The translations under genes and the position numbers were made by a program. This document shows positions 49,469 to 61,045 of a DNA stretch of 64,000 nt, piece after piece. Below the pieces are notes generated by a model. It had not been told where the DNA came from. It saw only the letters and a list, made by a program, of their open reading frames with translations, and ran no database searches. Source of the stretch: Rhizobiales bacterium 63-22 (GTDB lineage: Bacteria; Pseudomonadota; Alphaproteobacteria; Rhizobiales; Rhizobiaceae); assembly GCA_001898995.1 (NCBI GenBank), contig MKVZ01000004.1, positions 556,612 through 620,611 on the forward strand, written 5' to 3'. Positions within the stretch are counted from its first letter, which is position 1. Each line of letters starts with the position of its first letter.

Positions 49469-49672
49469 CTAGTCGTCATTCGTCGCATCCAGTTGATCGG
49501 GCGGCGTGCCATGTTCAGGCGCGGCGGCCAGATAGCCTTCCCGCGCCAGTTCGCGGCGCAGGAGATGCACGACCGCCTCGCTGCGGCCGAAACCCGGATA
49601 CCGTGCGGCGATGAACCGCTCCAGCGCATCGAGCACATCCTTGGGCATATCGACGGGAACGGGGACGCTCAT
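49469..49672 (-). CDS. Small ribbon-helix-helix-like protein
   Basis: This 67-residue protein has the shape of a CopG/Arc-type ribbon-helix-helix DNA-binding domain: a strand VPVPVDMPKDVLDALERFIA and helices after GFGRSEAVVHLLRRELARE. GGAGGAG lies just upstream of the ATG. It begins 22 nt after the FAH-family gene stop and is likely in the same transcript. No toxin gene is adjacent. It could be a regulator of this operon. Confidence 0.7.
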   Translation of the reverse strand: MSVPVPVDMPKDVLDALERFIAARYPGFGRSEAVVHLLRRELAREGYLAAAPEHGTPPDQLDATNDD

Positions 49673-49694
49673 TTTTTCTCCTCCGGCTTTTCTG

Positions 49695-50384
49695 TCAGAC
49701 CACGGTGGCGGAAACCGTTCCCACGCCTTCCACCCGGCCTTCCAGCCGGTCGCCGCGCCGCACCGGGCCGACGCCCGCCGGCGTGCCGGTGAAGATCAGA
49801 TCGCCGGGCTGAAGCGCGAACAGCGTGGAAAGATAGGCGATGGCTTCCGGCACTTTCCAGATCATCTGGTTGAGATCGCCGGACTGGCGCGTCTCACCAT
49901 TGACGGCAAAGGTGATCGCGCCCGCAGCCGGATGGCCGATCGCGCTTGCCGGCACGATGGCCGAGCAGGGCGCGGAATGATCGAAGGCCTTGGCCGCCTC
50001 CCACGGACGCCCGGCCTTCTTGGCCACGGCCTGCAAATCGCGGCGCGTCATGTCGATGCCGACCGCATAGCCATAGACGTGGTCGAGCGCCTTTTCCACC
50101 GGAATGTCGCTACCGCCGCTCTTCAGCGCCACGACAAGCTCGATCTCGTGATGCACGTCCTGCGTCTGCGACGGATAGGGAAAATCCCCGCCGCCGATCA
50201 CAAGGCAATCGGGATTCTTCTGGAAGAAGAAGGGCGGGTTGCGGTTCGGATCGCCGCCCATTTCGACGACATGATCGGCATAGTTCTGGCCGACGCAATA
50301 GACACGGTGGACGGGAAAACGCGCATCCGTACCCTGCACGGGCAGAAAGGCTTGCGGACAGGGCGGGAAAACATAAGCGGTCAT
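49695..50384 (-). CDS. Fumarylacetoacetate hydrolase family protein
   Basis: This 229-residue enzyme resembles the FAHD1/YcgM group, which includes acylpyruvases and oxaloacetate decarboxylases. The metal ligands are visible in [10 protein letters not shown] (Glu-x-Glu) and [10 protein letters not shown] (Asp), and the C-terminal [15 protein letters not shown] closes the fold. The start at 50384 has CCGGA upstream. The precise substrate is not clear. It precedes the ribbon-helix-helix gene. Confidence 0.87.
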   Translation of the reverse strand: MTAYVFPPCPQAFLPVQGTDARFPVHRVYCVGQNYADHVVEMGGDPNRNPPFFFQKNPDCLVIGGGDFPYPSQTQDVHHEIELVVALKSGGSDIPVEKALDHVYGYAVGIDMTRRDLQAVAKKAGRPWEAAKAFDHSAPCSAIVPASAIGHPAAGAITFAVNGETRQSGDLNQMIWKVPEAIAYLSTLFALQPGDLIFTGTPAGVGPVRRGDRLEGRVEGVGTVSATVV

Positions 50385-50506
50385 GTAAATTTCCGGCTGG
50401 AATTGCACCAAACTCCGCAGATATTGCCGTCGCAGGACGGCGCCCGCAACCCTTCTTCGTGCAATTCACCGTTACCGTATATCATACGCCGGACGAAACC
50501 CCGGAA

Positions 50507-51160
50507 TCAGTCATCCCCGAAAGCGATGATGAAATCCGCCGGACGCGAAGCCGTGACCACGAGCTCGGCATTGGGTATGTCGTTGGAAAGCGCCCGCTTG
50601 CGCGCCGCGGTCGCGTCATGGCCGTGATCGAGCCAGCGCTGCACCAGACGCCGCTCCAGTTCGGGAAACGGCACCTCAAGCCAGACCGTCATGTCGAAGA
50701 AAGGCTGAAGCCGCGGCCAAGGCTCCTGATCGAGCAGCAGGTAATTGCCCTCCACCAGAAGGATGCGATGATCGGCACGCACGATGGAAGCGCCGGCGCG
50801 GGCGAGGTCCAGCTTGCGGTCGAAGACGGGGATGACCACATCTTCCGCCGCCCCTTTCAGCCGCTCCAGCAGCACGGCGAAACCGGCGCAGTCGAAAGTG
50901 GGCGGCGACCCCTTGCGGCTCCGCAGGCCCCGTTCGTCCAGAATGGCGTTATCGAGATGGAAACCGTCCATCGGCACGACGACCGCAGGGCCGTCGCCGG
51001 AGCCGTTGCCACTATCGTTGATCGCCGTGCGCAGATGTTCCGACACGGTGGACTTGCCCGCGCCGGGCGGCCCGGCGATGGCCACCACCAGACGGCCATC
51101 GGCCTTTTGCAGCCGCGCGCGGATTTGCGCGGCAAGGGCATCGCGGTCGACAGGCGTCAT
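50507..51160 (-). CDS. frcK: FrcK, P-loop kinase of the fructose operon
   Basis: This 217-residue protein of the uridine-kinase/pantothenate-kinase superfamily has Walker A AGPPGAGKST (about residues 29-38), VVPMDGFHLDN, VFDRKLDLAR and VEGNYLLLD. Together with its place as the last gene of frcBCAK, this matches FrcK of Sinorhizobium meliloti, whose operon encodes high-affinity fructose uptake. The actual phosphate acceptor is not settled; the free-fructose kinase is more likely the PfkB protein at 2316-3242. It starts 69 nt after frcA. Confidence 0.85.
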   Translation of the reverse strand: MTPVDRDALAAQIRARLQKADGRLVVAIAGPPGAGKSTVSEHLRTAINDSGNGSGDGPAVVVPMDGFHLDNAILDERGLRSRKGSPPTFDCAGFAVLLERLKGAAEDVVIPVFDRKLDLARAGASIVRADHRILLVEGNYLLLDQEPWPRLQPFFDMTVWLEVPFPELERRLVQRWLDHGHDATAARKRALSNDIPNAELVVTASRPADFIIAFGDD

Positions 51161-51229
51161 GTCCGGTCTCCGGTTGATTTTCACTGCGCAGAGATGTCCC
51201 GATTCGCGCGCGATGCTCAAGCTGTTTCG

Positions 51230-52009
51230 TCAGGCCACCGCTTCTTCCTTCGGCTGCATCGCCCCCGTCATCAGCGCCACCGCGTCGGACATGGAATATT
51301 CCTTCGGGTTGATGATGGTCAGGCGGCGTCCGAGCCGGTGGATATGGATGCGGTCGGCCACCTCGAACACATGCGGCATGTTGTGCGAGATGAGCACGAT
51401 GGGCATGCCGCGCCGCTTCACGTCGAGGATCAGCTCCAGCACGCGGCGCGATTCCTTGACGCCCAGCGCCGCCGTCGGCTCGTCCATGAAGATGACCTTG
51501 GAACCGAAGGCGGCGGCGCGCGCCACCGCAACGCCCTGTCGCTGGCCGCCCGAAAGCGTTTCCACCGCCTGACTGATGTTCTGGATGGTCATCAGGCCCA
51601 GTTCGCTGAGCTTCTCGCGCGCCCGCTTCTCCATGGCCGAGCGGTCGAGCACGCGCAGCCATTTGCCCAGAGGGCCGGGCTTGCGGATCTCGCGGCCGAG
51701 GAACATGTTGTCGGCGATGGAAAGCGCCGGCGACAAGGCCAGGTTCTGGTAGACGCATTCGATGCCCGCCTCGCGGGCGTCGATGGGCGACTTGAACGAG
51801 ATCGGCTTGCCGTCGAGCCTGATCTCGCCCTCGTCGGGACGGACCGCGCCCGAAAGCACCTTGATGAGCGAGGACTTGCCCGCGCCGTTGTCGCCGATGA
51901 CCGCGAGAATCTCGCCCGGATAGAGGTCGAAATCGCAATTGTTGAGTGCGGTCACACGGCCGTAGCGCTTGATCAGGCCGCGCGCGGAGAGGATTGGTTC
52001 CTGTGCCAT
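51230..52009 (-). CDS. frcA: Fructose ABC transporter ATP-binding protein
   Basis: This ATPase of the carbohydrate-uptake-2 type has 259 residues and a single ABC domain: Walker A GDNGAGKSS, signature LSGGQRQGVAVARAA, Walker B VIFMDEPTAALG. Most CUT2 ATPases (RbsA, XylG) carry two fused domains of about 500 residues, so this is the short FrcA type that must act as a homodimer. Its ATG overlaps the frcC stop by one base (TAATG). Confidence 0.93.
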   Translation of the reverse strand: MAQEPILSARGLIKRYGRVTALNNCDFDLYPGEILAVIGDNGAGKSSLIKVLSGAVRPDEGEIRLDGKPISFKSPIDAREAGIECVYQNLALSPALSIADNMFLGREIRKPGPLGKWLRVLDRSAMEKRAREKLSELGLMTIQNISQAVETLSGGQRQGVAVARAAAFGSKVIFMDEPTAALGVKESRRVLELILDVKRRGMPIVLISHNMPHVFEVADRIHIHRLGRRLTIINPKEYSMSDAVALMTGAMQPKEEAVA

Positions 52010-53091
52010 TAGCCTGCAACCCTTCTGATCCATTGGTCGATGGCGACCGCGCCGATGATGAGGACGCCGATGAGGAGATAGGTCCATTGCGGATCGGTGC
52101 CGACCATACGCAGGCCGAGCTGGAACACGCCGACGATCAGCGCGCCGAAGATCATGCCGAGGATGGAACCGCGCCCGCCGAACAGCGAAATGCCGCCGAT
52201 CACCACCGCGGTGATGGATTCGATATTGGCGAACTGACCCGAAGTGGGCGAAACCGAGCCGAGGCGGCCGATCAGTACCCAGCCGCCCAGCGCGCAGATG
52301 ATGCCGGAGAGCGTATAGATCTGGACCAGCACGCGGGTGCTGCCGACGCCCGACAATTCCGCCGCGTCCGGATCGTCGCCGACTGCATAGACGTGCCGGC
52401 CCCAGGCCGTGTGATTGAGCACGAACCACAAGCCGACCACCAGAAGCACCATGGCGATGACGCCGAGCGTGAACACCGCGCCGCCGGCGCGGAATGTCAC
52501 GCCGAAGAGTTGCAGCAGCGGAGCCTTGGCCTCGATGTCCTGACTGCGGATGGTTTCGTTGCCGGAATAGAGAAAGTTGGCCGCCAGCACGATCTGCCAT
52601 GTGCCGAGCGTGACGATGAAAGGCGGCAGCTTCATCCGCGCCACCAGAAAGCCGTTGACATAGCCGCAGATGGCGCCGCAGGCGAAGCCGCACAGAATGG
52701 CGATCGGTACGGGCAGACCGTAATGGAAGGTGAACCGCCCCATGACCACCGAGGAAAGCACCATGATGGCGCCGACCGAAAGGTCGATGCCCGAGGTGAG
52801 GATCACCAGCGTTTGCGCCGCGCCGATGATGCCGGTGATGGCCACCTGTTGCAGGATCAGCGTCAGGGTGAAAAGCGAAAAGAAGCGACCCCCGAGGATC
52901 ACGCCGAAGATCAGGATCGACAGAACGAGCACGATCAGCGGCACCATGGCCGGATTGCCGTGCAGGAAATGCTGCATCCTTTCCAACGCTGATCTCTCGT
53001 GTGTTTCGAAATTGGCGACGGAACTGTCGCTGCCCGAGAGAACCTTCTCGAATTCCTGCGGTTGTCCTGCCTTTGCCGAAGTGTCGGTCAT
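52009..53091 (-). CDS. frcC: Fructose ABC transporter permease
   Basis: This 360-residue CUT2 permease has a polar 50-residue N-terminus, then about ten membrane helices with the signatures LVILTSGIDLSVGAIM, GYVNGFLVARMKLPPFIVTLGTW and SITAVVIGGISLFGGRGSILG. It forms the fructose channel with FrcA and FrcB. It is separated from frcB by 109 nt holding a hairpin and is coupled to frcA downstream. Confidence 0.93.
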   Translation of the reverse strand: MTDTSAKAGQPQEFEKVLSGSDSSVANFETHERSALERMQHFLHGNPAMVPLIVLVLSILIFGVILGGRFFSLFTLTLILQQVAITGIIGAAQTLVILTSGIDLSVGAIMVLSSVVMGRFTFHYGLPVPIAILCGFACGAICGYVNGFLVARMKLPPFIVTLGTWQIVLAANFLYSGNETIRSQDIEAKAPLLQLFGVTFRAGGAVFTLGVIAMVLLVVGLWFVLNHTAWGRHVYAVGDDPDAAELSGVGSTRVLVQIYTLSGIICALGGWVLIGRLGSVSPTSGQFANIESITAVVIGGISLFGGRGSILGMIFGALIVGVFQLGLRMVGTDPQWTYLLIGVLIIGAVAIDQWIRRVAG

Positions 53092-53141
53092 ATGGACTCC
53101 TCCCGTGGGGGCTTGCTCGTTGGAACAGGTCGCCGGGAAAA

Positions 53142-53165
53142 GGGAGTGGTCCTAGAACCACTCCC
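53142..53165 (-). other. Intercistronic hairpin between frcB and frcC
   Basis: Perfect 9-bp arms GGGAGTGGT (53142-53150) and ACCACTCCC (53157-53165) enclose CCTAGA. It lies 35 nt after the frcB stop and has no T-run, so it looks like an mRNA-stabilising or partial-termination hairpin that keeps the binding protein more abundant than the membrane parts. Confidence 0.7.
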
Positions 53166-53200
53166 CGCCGAACGAACTGGTCGGGATCGGCGCGGGGGCG

Positions 53201-54226
53201 TCAGCCCCAGCACAGTTCCTTGCCCTTTTTCGAGTCGATGGACGGCAGGCCCGGAACCGGCTTGTCGGTGACCAGTGTCGCACCCGTATCCACGAAGGTC
53301 TTGCCCTCGGCCGGCTTCGGCTTCTCGCCCGTGTCGGCGAATTTCTTGATCGCCTCGATGCCCATGGCGGCCATCTTGAGCGGATATTGCTGCGAGGTCG
53401 CGCCGATGACGCCTTCCGACAGGTTCTGGATACCGGGGCAGCCGCCGTCGATGGACACGACCAGCACGTCCTTCTCGCGGCCCACGGCCTTGAGCGCCTC
53501 ATAGGCGCCGGCCGCCGCCGGCTCGTTGATCGTATAGACCACGTTGATGTTCGGGTCCTTCTGGAGGCAGTTCTCCATGGCCGTGCGGCCGCCTTCCTCG
53601 TCACCGTTGGTGGTGTCGTGGCAGACATTGCGCTTGTCGCCGTAATCCTGGATCTTCGTCGGGTTCTTGATATCGGCGATACCGAAACCGCTCATGAAGC
53701 CCTGATCGCGCAGCACGTCCACACTGGGCTGGCTGGGGCTGAGGTCCATATAGGCGATCTGGGCGTCCTTGGCCTTGTCGCCCAGCGTCTCCTTGGCCCA
53801 CTGGCCGATGAGCTGGCCGGCCTTGAAATTGTCGGTGGCGAAAGTGGCGTCGGCGGCGTTGATCGGCTCCAGCGGCGTGTCGAGCGCGATCACCATGATA
53901 CCGGCCTTGCGCGCCTTCTGGACCGATTCGACGATGGCCTTGGAGTCGGACGGCACCAGCAGGATGCCCTTCACGCCGTCGGCGATGCAGGATTCGATCG
54001 CCGCGACCTGACTGTCATTGTCGCCGTCGACGCGGCCCGCATAAGCTTTCAGATTGACGCCGAGTTCCTTGGCCTTGGCTTCCGCCCCCTGCTTCATCTT
54101 GACGAAGTAGGGATTGGTATCGGTCTTGGTGATGAGGCAGGCGCCGACACCCGCGGCATGGGCCGGCAAGGCGGCCGCACCCAGCGCAAAGGCAGCAAAG
54201 GCCGCCGACAGAACAGTCTTCTTCAT
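53201..54226 (-). CDS. frcB: Periplasmic fructose-binding protein
   Basis: This 341-residue type I periplasmic binding protein has a signal peptide ([20 protein letters not shown], cleavage near AHAA), then [20 protein letters not shown] and the conserved [20 protein letters not shown] and [15 protein letters not shown] hinge region. Family and context point to fructose, as in S. meliloti FrcB, where ribose and mannose also bind. GGGAGG lies before the ATG at 54226. It is the first gene of frcBCAK and divergent from frcR. Confidence 0.92.
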   Translation of the reverse strand: MKKTVLSAAFAAFALGAAALPAHAAGVGACLITKTDTNPYFVKMKQGAEAKAKELGVNLKAYAGRVDGDNDSQVAAIESCIADGVKGILLVPSDSKAIVESVQKARKAGIMVIALDTPLEPINAADATFATDNFKAGQLIGQWAKETLGDKAKDAQIAYMDLSPSQPSVDVLRDQGFMSGFGIADIKNPTKIQDYGDKRNVCHDTTNGDEEGGRTAMENCLQKDPNINVVYTINEPAAAGAYEALKAVGREKDVLVVSIDGGCPGIQNLSEGVIGATSQQYPLKMAAMGIEAIKKFADTGEKPKPAEGKTFVDTGATLVTDKPVPGLPSIDSKKGKELCWG

Positions 54227-54566
54227 GAAATCCTCCCAGAGCGAGCCGGCTTTTCCTGCCCGGCATATCAAAAAGAAAACACGGCTCCGCATCCAAGTCA
54301 ATTAATAATTCCACTTGATTTATTAATATGGCGTGCCATTCTGGACACAGGATGAAAACGGGCCGGAACACCGCTTGCGCGAAATTGAAAAGCACAGCGC
54401 AATTCCGTAACGATTTCAAATACGATGGGCTTGGCGAGAATCGCCCCGATCGTCCCCCGTCGCCCTGATGGGGTCGCCTCGATCAGACAACCGGGAACGG
54501 GCCGGTCGCTGCATGTTCCATGCGCCTCTCGTGCCTGATCCCATATTTGAAATGTTGGGAGGAGAA
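54227..54566. promoter_or_regulatory. Divergent frcB-frcR control region
   Basis: This 340-bp region holds both promoters. At 54301-54327 there is an AT-rich inverted repeat, ATTAATAA (54301-54308) and TTATTAAT (54320-54327), spaced by 11 nt. AT-rich palindromes with this geometry are typical operators of ROK repressors such as NagC and XylR, so FrcR is the likely binder. It lies 75-101 nt upstream of the frcB start. The remainder is GC-rich with no gene. Confidence 0.65.
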
Positions 54567-57630
<3,064 letters not shown>

Positions 57631-57761
57631 GTTCGGGAGCAATCGATCCGGGAGTGTCGACGTGGAACCAATGACGGCCCAAGACTGTTTAGCTATTGCT
57701 TTATTGTGATGCTGACATACCCGGCGGGCCGGGTAAGCGGCGATTTTCGAGGAGATGCATC

Positions 57762-58202
57762 ATGCAGATTTCGTCCGGATTCCGTGCAGCCGCGGTTGCC
57801 GTCCTCACCCTTGCGGGCGCCAGCACAGCCAGTGCCGCATACGCCGACAGCGGAACCATCCGCTTCTCCGTCTACAAGGCGGCGTTTTTCGTGGGCGGCT
57901 CCGGGGGCGAGGGTACGCTGACCTTCCATGGTCGCCGCTATCCCATCTCGATCGGCGGCATTTCGGGCGGCCTCGCCTTCGGAGCTTCCAAGACCTATTT
58001 CCACGGAACAGTGCGGAATATCCGCCGACCCCAGGATGTGACAGGGGTATACGGCGCGGCGGGCGGCGGCGGCGCGGTGGGCAAAGGGGCCCAGGTGATC
58101 GTCATGACCAATCAGAAGGGCGCCCGGCTCGAACTCACAGGCAAACAGGTGGGCCTGCAAGTCAATGCCGATCTCAGCGGCCTGAGCATCAAGGTGAAGT
58201 AA
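57762..58202 (+). CDS. Secreted glycine-rich protein, family unclear
   Basis: This 146-residue protein starts 7 nt after GAGGAG. The signal peptide (AAAVAVLTLAGASTASA) is followed by a beta-strand-rich, glycine-rich mature part, with GGSGGEGTLTFHGRRYPISI, GGISGGLAFGASKTYFHG and GAAGGGGAVGKGAQVIVMTN. The pattern recalls small periplasmic beta-barrel or YSC84/DUF1134-type proteins of alphaproteobacteria, but I cannot place it with certainty. It has no cysteine. A hairpin follows its stop. Confidence 0.72.
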   Translation: MQISSGFRAAAVAVLTLAGASTASAAYADSGTIRFSVYKAAFFVGGSGGEGTLTFHGRRYPISIGGISGGLAFGASKTYFHGTVRNIRRPQDVTGVYGAAGGGGAVGKGAQVIVMTNQKGARLELTGKQVGLQVNADLSGLSIKVK

Positions 58203-58599
58203 GCCTCCTGTAGCGGTAACGATTCTACAGCATGAACAGAACGACGCGGGCGTATCACGTCCGCGTCGTGTCGTTGTGTGGCCGGGTGCCCTGTCATTAT
58301 AGCAACATAGCGACACGACAGGCTCGCCGGTGTCGGTCCGAAACGCGTCTCGATCCGATTGAACCGGAGATGACCGAAAAGAACGGTTCAAGGCGCTTTA
58401 TGCTGTGCGCCGCTGCCCGCTCCGCCTGTGGGACCGGCAATCACCACCACATAGTCATCCTGGTCACACGGCAATGAGCGGCTGGGCCTCGACGGTCAAG
58501 TTTTCGGGATAGGTGAGGTACTGACCATGGCTCACTTTCCCTTATAGCATCCGACGCCGTATCTTTCGAATCATGCCCGGCCATTACGGGGTTGAATTG
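58203..58599. other. Intergenic region between convergent genes
   Basis: This 397-bp stretch has a terminator hairpin at 58241-58269. An 81-codon frame at 58232-58477 starts just before that hairpin, has no ribosome binding site and an irregular Cys/Arg-rich translation, so I do not call it. The segment around 58480-58570 shows nothing recognisable. Confidence 0.5.
58241..58269 (+). terminator. Hairpin after the glycine-rich protein gene
   Basis: Arms ACGACGCGGGCGT (58241-58253) and ACGTCCGCGTCGT (58257-58269) pair over 13 bp with one G-T pair and a 3-nt loop. The following GTCGTTGTG is only weakly T-rich. Confidence 0.65.
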
Positions 58600-59799
58600 C
58601 TACTCGAACACGATTGCCGGCGCGGGCCTGCCCGCGCCTTTGCCGCCCTTCATGTTTTCCCAGACCTTGCGGGCGATCTCGCGGTAGATTTTCGCGTGCG
58701 GTCCGTCCGGCTCGATCACCGTGACGGGCGTGCCGGCATCGGAATGCGCGCGGATGTCCATATGCAGCGGCACCTCGCCGAGGAATGGCACATTCAGCCG
58801 CTCCGCTTCCTTTCGCGCACCGCCATAGCCGAAAATATCGTAGCGCTTGCCGGTGTCGGGCGCGACGAAATAACTCATGTTCTCCACGATGCCCAGAAGC
58901 GGCACGTCCACCTTGCGGAACATGGCCAGCCCCTTGCGCGCGTCGATCAGCGCCAGATCCTGCGGCGTGGAGACGATCACCGCGCCGGCCAGCGGCACCT
59001 GCTGCGCCATGGTGAGCTGCGCGTCGCCAGTGCCGGGCGGCATGTCGACCACGAGCACGTCGAGTTCGCCCCATGCCACCTCGCGCAGCATCTGCGTCAG
59101 CGCCGACATGACCATCGGCCCACGCCAGATCATCGGCGTTTCCTCATCCACCAGAAAACCGATGGACATGGCCCTGATCCCGTAATTCTCCATCGGCTTC
59201 AGCGTGCGCCCGTCGATGGTTTCCGGGCGGCCGTGCAGACCGAGGAGGCGCGGCATCGACGGCCCGTAAATATCCGCATCGAGAATGCCGACCCTGAGGC
59301 CGTTGGCCTGCAGGCCCAAAGCCAGATTGACGGCGGTGGTGGACTTGCCCACACCGCCCTTGCCGGAAGCGACGGCGATGATCGCGCCGACGCCCGGAAT
59401 GCCGGGTTTGGCCGCAGGCCGCTGCTGCGGTGCGTGACCATGCGAAGCCGGGCCATGCGGGGCCGCCGGACGATGTGGCTGCGGCGCTGCATGCTGCGGT
59501 CTCGGCTGGGGCCGGGGCGGCGGTGCGTCGTCGCTCGTGCGTCCGCCCTTCTTCTCGGCGGTAAGGGTGACCAGCGCGCCGGTGACGCCGGGAATAGCCC
59601 TGACGGCCTTTTCAGCGGCGAGCCGCATCGGCTCCAGCGCGTCGGCGCGCTCCGCGGGCACTGTGATGGAGAAGAAGACCTTGCCGTCGGCGATGAAAAT
59701 ATCCGACACCAGACCGAGCGAAACCACGTCGCCCTGAAAATCCGGACCGGTCACGGCCTTCAGCCGCTCCAGAACCTGTTCGCGCGTTATGCCTGCCAT
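58600..59799 (-). CDS. Mrp/ApbC/NBP35 family ATPase, without cysteines
   Basis: This 399-residue protein has an N-terminal MIP18/DUF59-type domain (residues 5-80), a 45-residue Pro/His/Ala/Gln-rich linker, and the Mrp ATPase domain with the deviant Walker A SGKGGVGKSTT, GILDADIYGPSMPRLLG, MPPGTGDAQLTM and NMSYF. Family members carry and transfer Fe-S clusters through a CPxC motif; here that site reads APDTG, and I find no cysteine anywhere in the protein. The ATP site is intact. The cluster-carrier role is therefore in question. Confidence 0.88.
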   Translation of the reverse strand: MAGITREQVLERLKAVTGPDFQGDVVSLGLVSDIFIADGKVFFSITVPAERADALEPMRLAAEKAVRAIPGVTGALVTLTAEKKGGRTSDDAPPPRPQPRPQHAAPQPHRPAAPHGPASHGHAPQQRPAAKPGIPGVGAIIAVASGKGGVGKSTTAVNLALGLQANGLRVGILDADIYGPSMPRLLGLHGRPETIDGRTLKPMENYGIRAMSIGFLVDEETPMIWRGPMVMSALTQMLREVAWGELDVLVVDMPPGTGDAQLTMAQQVPLAGAVIVSTPQDLALIDARKGLAMFRKVDVPLLGIVENMSYFVAPDTGKRYDIFGYGGARKEAERLNVPFLGEVPLHMDIRAHSDAGTPVTVIEPDGPHAKIYREIARKVWENMKGGKGAGRPAPAIVFE

Positions 59800-60360
59800 T
59801 GCATCCGATCGGAACTATCCGGCAAGAGGCATCGATGCAGCGGTCTGCTCCACCGGCCGTCTTGTCTCCTTCCTGTCCCGCTCCCTGATTATCCTGAAAC
59901 CGAGTCCTGAAATAGTCCACTTTCCGGCAAAAGGCCAATGGATCGGAGCAATTAATTGGTGCGTGGGCCGGCTTGCCGACAGTTCGCCGGTGTACTCGTA
60001 CCGCCCTGTTCCTTTTTGCGCGGCGCCGGCCCGATGCGCCGGTTTGCCGCAAGCCGTGGCCGCCGGAAGCGGTTGCGTCACGATCCGAAAGCTGCAAACA
60101 TGATACTCGCAGTCTAGAATAATTCCACCTTATTGAAATATATCGCTTTTTTCAAAGTTGAGTTATTGACTCCAGATCAATTTCCGGCTTTTATGCGATA
60201 CACGCATCAGAGCATCGGACCGAAAAGTGGAATCCGGTTTTCGGATCATCCGATGCTCGAACAAAAAGACAGATCGTCACTATGCGTCTGGTAAGGCGCA
60301 CGACGATCTAAAGCGCACCTTTGATGTCTGGGCCTTGAACCCTTTCGATTGGAGGACCCA
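59800..60360. other. Intergenic region of 561 bp with repeat element
   Basis: The region upstream of the Mrp gene and of the small ORF at 60361. It contains an AT-rich stretch at about 60118-60180, which may hold promoters, and the repeat element at 60209-60309. Open frames in 59789-60103 have poor translations and no start signals. GGAGG at 60351-60355 belongs to the ORF at 60361. Confidence 0.55.
60209..60309 (-). repeat. Modular intergenic repeat, family C, copy 1
   Basis: The first 22 bases (AGAGCATCGGACCGAAAAGT plus GG) are identical to the reverse complement of 62291-62312. Bases 60250-60309 match the reverse complement of 62167-62226 at 53 of 60 positions by hand alignment. On the minus strand it contains a stem AGATCGTCGTGC.../GACGATCTG-like pair followed by TCTTTTTGTTC, so it could terminate leftward transcripts. 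Confidence 0.8.
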
Positions 60361-60528
60361 ATGGTTGGTCACGGCGAATGCCGGTCCGCGATGATCGACG
60401 GTCTGCCATGGCAGCTCCGTCTCTTGCCGACCGGATTTTGTACACAGCGCGGCGAAACGGAACGCCCATGCGTGTCGCGCGGCAGGGGCCGCGCCTCCGC
60501 CCGTCTTTCGGCATGGAGGCGGCCATGA
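60361..60528 (+). CDS. Small ORF coupled to the downstream cysteine-rich gene
   Basis: A 55-codon frame starts at an ATG placed 5 nt after GGAGG (60351-60355), a textbook start. Its stop TGA overlaps the ATG of the next gene (ATGA at 60525-60528), the arrangement of translational coupling. The peptide (start MVGHGECRSAMIDGLPWQLR) is Arg- and Cys-containing, with no signal peptide, and looks more like a leader peptide than an enzyme. It may be a leader controlling the next gene, or a chance frame. Confidence 0.45.
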   Translation: MVGHGECRSAMIDGLPWQLRLLPTGFCTQRGETERPCVSRGRGRASARLSAWRRP

Positions 60529-61037
60529 ACATGCGCATCGCGCACCTGAACAGCGCCAACAATGCCACCTATTTCGACCGCCTGCCGGAAAAGCTGGTGC
60601 TGGAAGGCTATCGCCGCTGGACGGCGGGCTTCGAGACGGGCTCGGTCATTCCATGGGAGATGGCATGGGCGCTCTATGCGGAGGTGCTGGGGCCGGAGCC
60701 GGCGAAGCGGACGATGGCGGAGCTTTCGCATTTCATCCGCGTGCTGTGGCACTGCGCGCGTTGCCCGCTTCGCGCCTTCCCCTTCGATTCGCAGCATGTC
60801 TGCCGCGAGGAATGCCTGACGCTGGGCCTGGTCTCCGGCCTGCAAAATCAGGATGCGCTGCTGCTCGACACATGCCTCGAAGCCATTGCCTGCCGGCGGC
60901 ACTGCGACGATGTGGCCGCCGCAGCCCGCAATTTTGCTCAGGCCTTGGCCGATTTCGGCCTGACTTTGCTGCCAATACCGATTCACGCCATCGACCGCGC
61001 CTTGAACAGCACCGTGCAGCGCGCGACCTATCATTAG
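60525..61037 (+). CDS. Cysteine-cluster protein of unknown family
   Basis: The start at 60525 (MNMRIAHLNSANNATYFDRL) is chosen because GGAGG lies 5 nt upstream and the stop of the preceding small ORF overlaps it; the frame is open to 60378. The 170-residue protein is helical and cytosolic, with CARCPLRAFPFDSQHVCREEC (a C-x2-C-x12-C-x3-C cluster, about residues 74-94) and a second group in DTCLEAIACRRHC. Such spacing suggests binding of zinc or an Fe-S cluster. I do not recognise the family. Confidence 0.7.
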   Translation: MNMRIAHLNSANNATYFDRLPEKLVLEGYRRWTAGFETGSVIPWEMAWALYAEVLGPEPAKRTMAELSHFIRVLWHCARCPLRAFPFDSQHVCREECLTLGLVSGLQNQDALLLDTCLEAIACRRHCDDVAAAARNFAQALADFGLTLLPIPIHAIDRALNSTVQRATYH

Positions 61038-61045
61038 GAAGAGAC

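Noticed and set aside
58232..58477. 81-codon frame after the glycine-rich protein gene
   Set aside because: It begins just before a terminator-like hairpin, lacks a ribosome binding site, and its translation is irregular.
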